64,000 nt of DNA, from the NCBI GenBank assembly GCA_039621445.1, contig CP154954.1, positions 46,169,847-46,233,846 of the forward strand. The letters run 5' to 3'. Source of the stretch: Euglena gracilis. Lineage: Eukaryota > Euglenida > Euglenophyceae > Euglenales. The translations under genes and the position numbers were made by a program. Under the pieces are notes generated by a model, which was not told where the DNA came from, did not search any database, and saw only the letters and a list, made by a program, of their open reading frames with translations. Below are positions 63,724 to 64,000 of the stretch, in pieces (position 1 is the stretch's first letter; each line of letters starts with the position of its first letter).

Positions 63724-64000
63724 ACACACACACACACATGCATGCGCACGCCACCCATAGCATTTCTGGGATTCCCGCTCAGCCCTGATCCCGCCCTCCG
63801 CCTCCTGCCGCTGCCGCTCCTCCAGCCGCCGCTGCCGCAGCAGCTGGTCCCGCTCCTCAATGTCCCACCGGCCCCGCCGCCGAAGGTCGATGTACCACTT
63901 CTCCGCCCTCTTCCGCAGCCGCCGCTGCCGCGTCTTGCCTTGGGGAGGCTGCTGGGCTGTGCGGGGACCCTCAGCACGGCTGGAGGGGATGGGGGTGGGG
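63197..64000 (-). CDS. Arg/Glu-rich helical protein, 3' exons (window-edge partial)
   Basis: Exon 1 enters from the window edge and runs to about 63750. It encodes a highly charged helix (KTRQRRLRKRAEKWYIDLRR, RGRWDIEERDQLLRQRRLEE). Exon 2 (63434-63197) begins after an acceptor (TTGTTCTGTACAG) and ends in a stop (WLTEKERRRQEQLARHEHAT, then SWAPPRTP). A donor such as TGGCGTGCGC near 63745 joins them in phase; its exact position is uncertain. The intron is about 310 bases and mostly CA/GT repeat. It is probably a coiled-coil protein; the family is not recognised. Confidence 0.5.
63480..63740. repeat. CA microsatellite
   Basis: About 260 bases of (CA)n with CG, TA and CC interruptions, inside the intron of the minus-strand gene. 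The Cys/Val and His/Thr frames over it are artefacts. Confidence 0.95.

Noticed and set aside
63148-63977. Cys/Val and His/Thr frames
   Set aside because: Translation of the CA/GT microsatellite; only the exon parts at each side are protein-like.

Overview
The window looks like nuclear DNA of a photosynthetic microbial eukaryote. It holds spliced genes with short GT-AG introns, long repeat-rich stretches, CCCTAA/TTAGGG-like tracts and a minus-strand exon (1657-1810) that reads as photosystem I subunit PsaD. A nuclear psaD points away from algae that keep psaD in the plastid (red-type plastids). It fits glaucophyte-, green- or dinoflagellate-type algae; ordinary GT-AG introns argue mildly against a dinoflagellate. 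The lineage cannot be fixed from this sequence alone. No rRNA, tRNA or CRISPR array was seen.

Region by region. 1-6.2 kb: psaD exon, then a field of foldback and minisatellite elements built around G/C tracts. 7.1-9.5 kb: a five-exon membrane-protein gene (minus strand), head to head with the 3' end of a non-LTR retrotransposon carrying a CCHC motif and restriction-like endonuclease. 10.6-12.2 kb: a compact element bounded by 370-bp direct repeats. 12.3-29.3 kb: a decayed Ty3/gypsy chromovirus. Its 5' two thirds (gag, C5 DNA methyltransferase, protease, start of RT) are present as two tandem copies of about 6.3 kb. The rest of RT, RNase H, integrase and chromodomain follow the second copy. 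30.7-37.5 kb: a second gypsy element on the minus strand, with LTRs and a perfect 5-bp target duplication, inserted in a Pro/Gln-rich reading frame. 38-43.4 kb: further gag-like frames, one interrupted by a compact LTR element that encodes a protein with an NPPW (Dam-like) motif. 44.7-62.6 kb: almost only foldback elements and minisatellites. 63.2-64 kb: end of an Arg/Glu-rich gene whose intron holds a long CA repeat.

Two themes stand out. First, two unrelated retroelements each carry a DNA-methyltransferase-like module, one C5 type and one with an N6-adenine-type motif. Second, at least six small elements share one architecture: ends of the form AACCCCCC...GGGGGGTT, usually next to TA, an A/T-rich word specific to each family repeated before C tracts, and in several a hairpin of that word at one end. 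One of them sits inside the gypsy RT gene, and removing it with one TA restores the reading frame, so it was mobile.

Almost all recognisable protein genes here belong to transposable elements and most are broken by frameshifts. The few likely host genes (psaD exon, the 7.1-7.8 kb gene, the 63-64 kb gene, perhaps an exon at 53.4 kb) are small and intron-rich. Homopolymer G/C runs are extremely common, so single-base frameshifts next to them could be sequencing errors.
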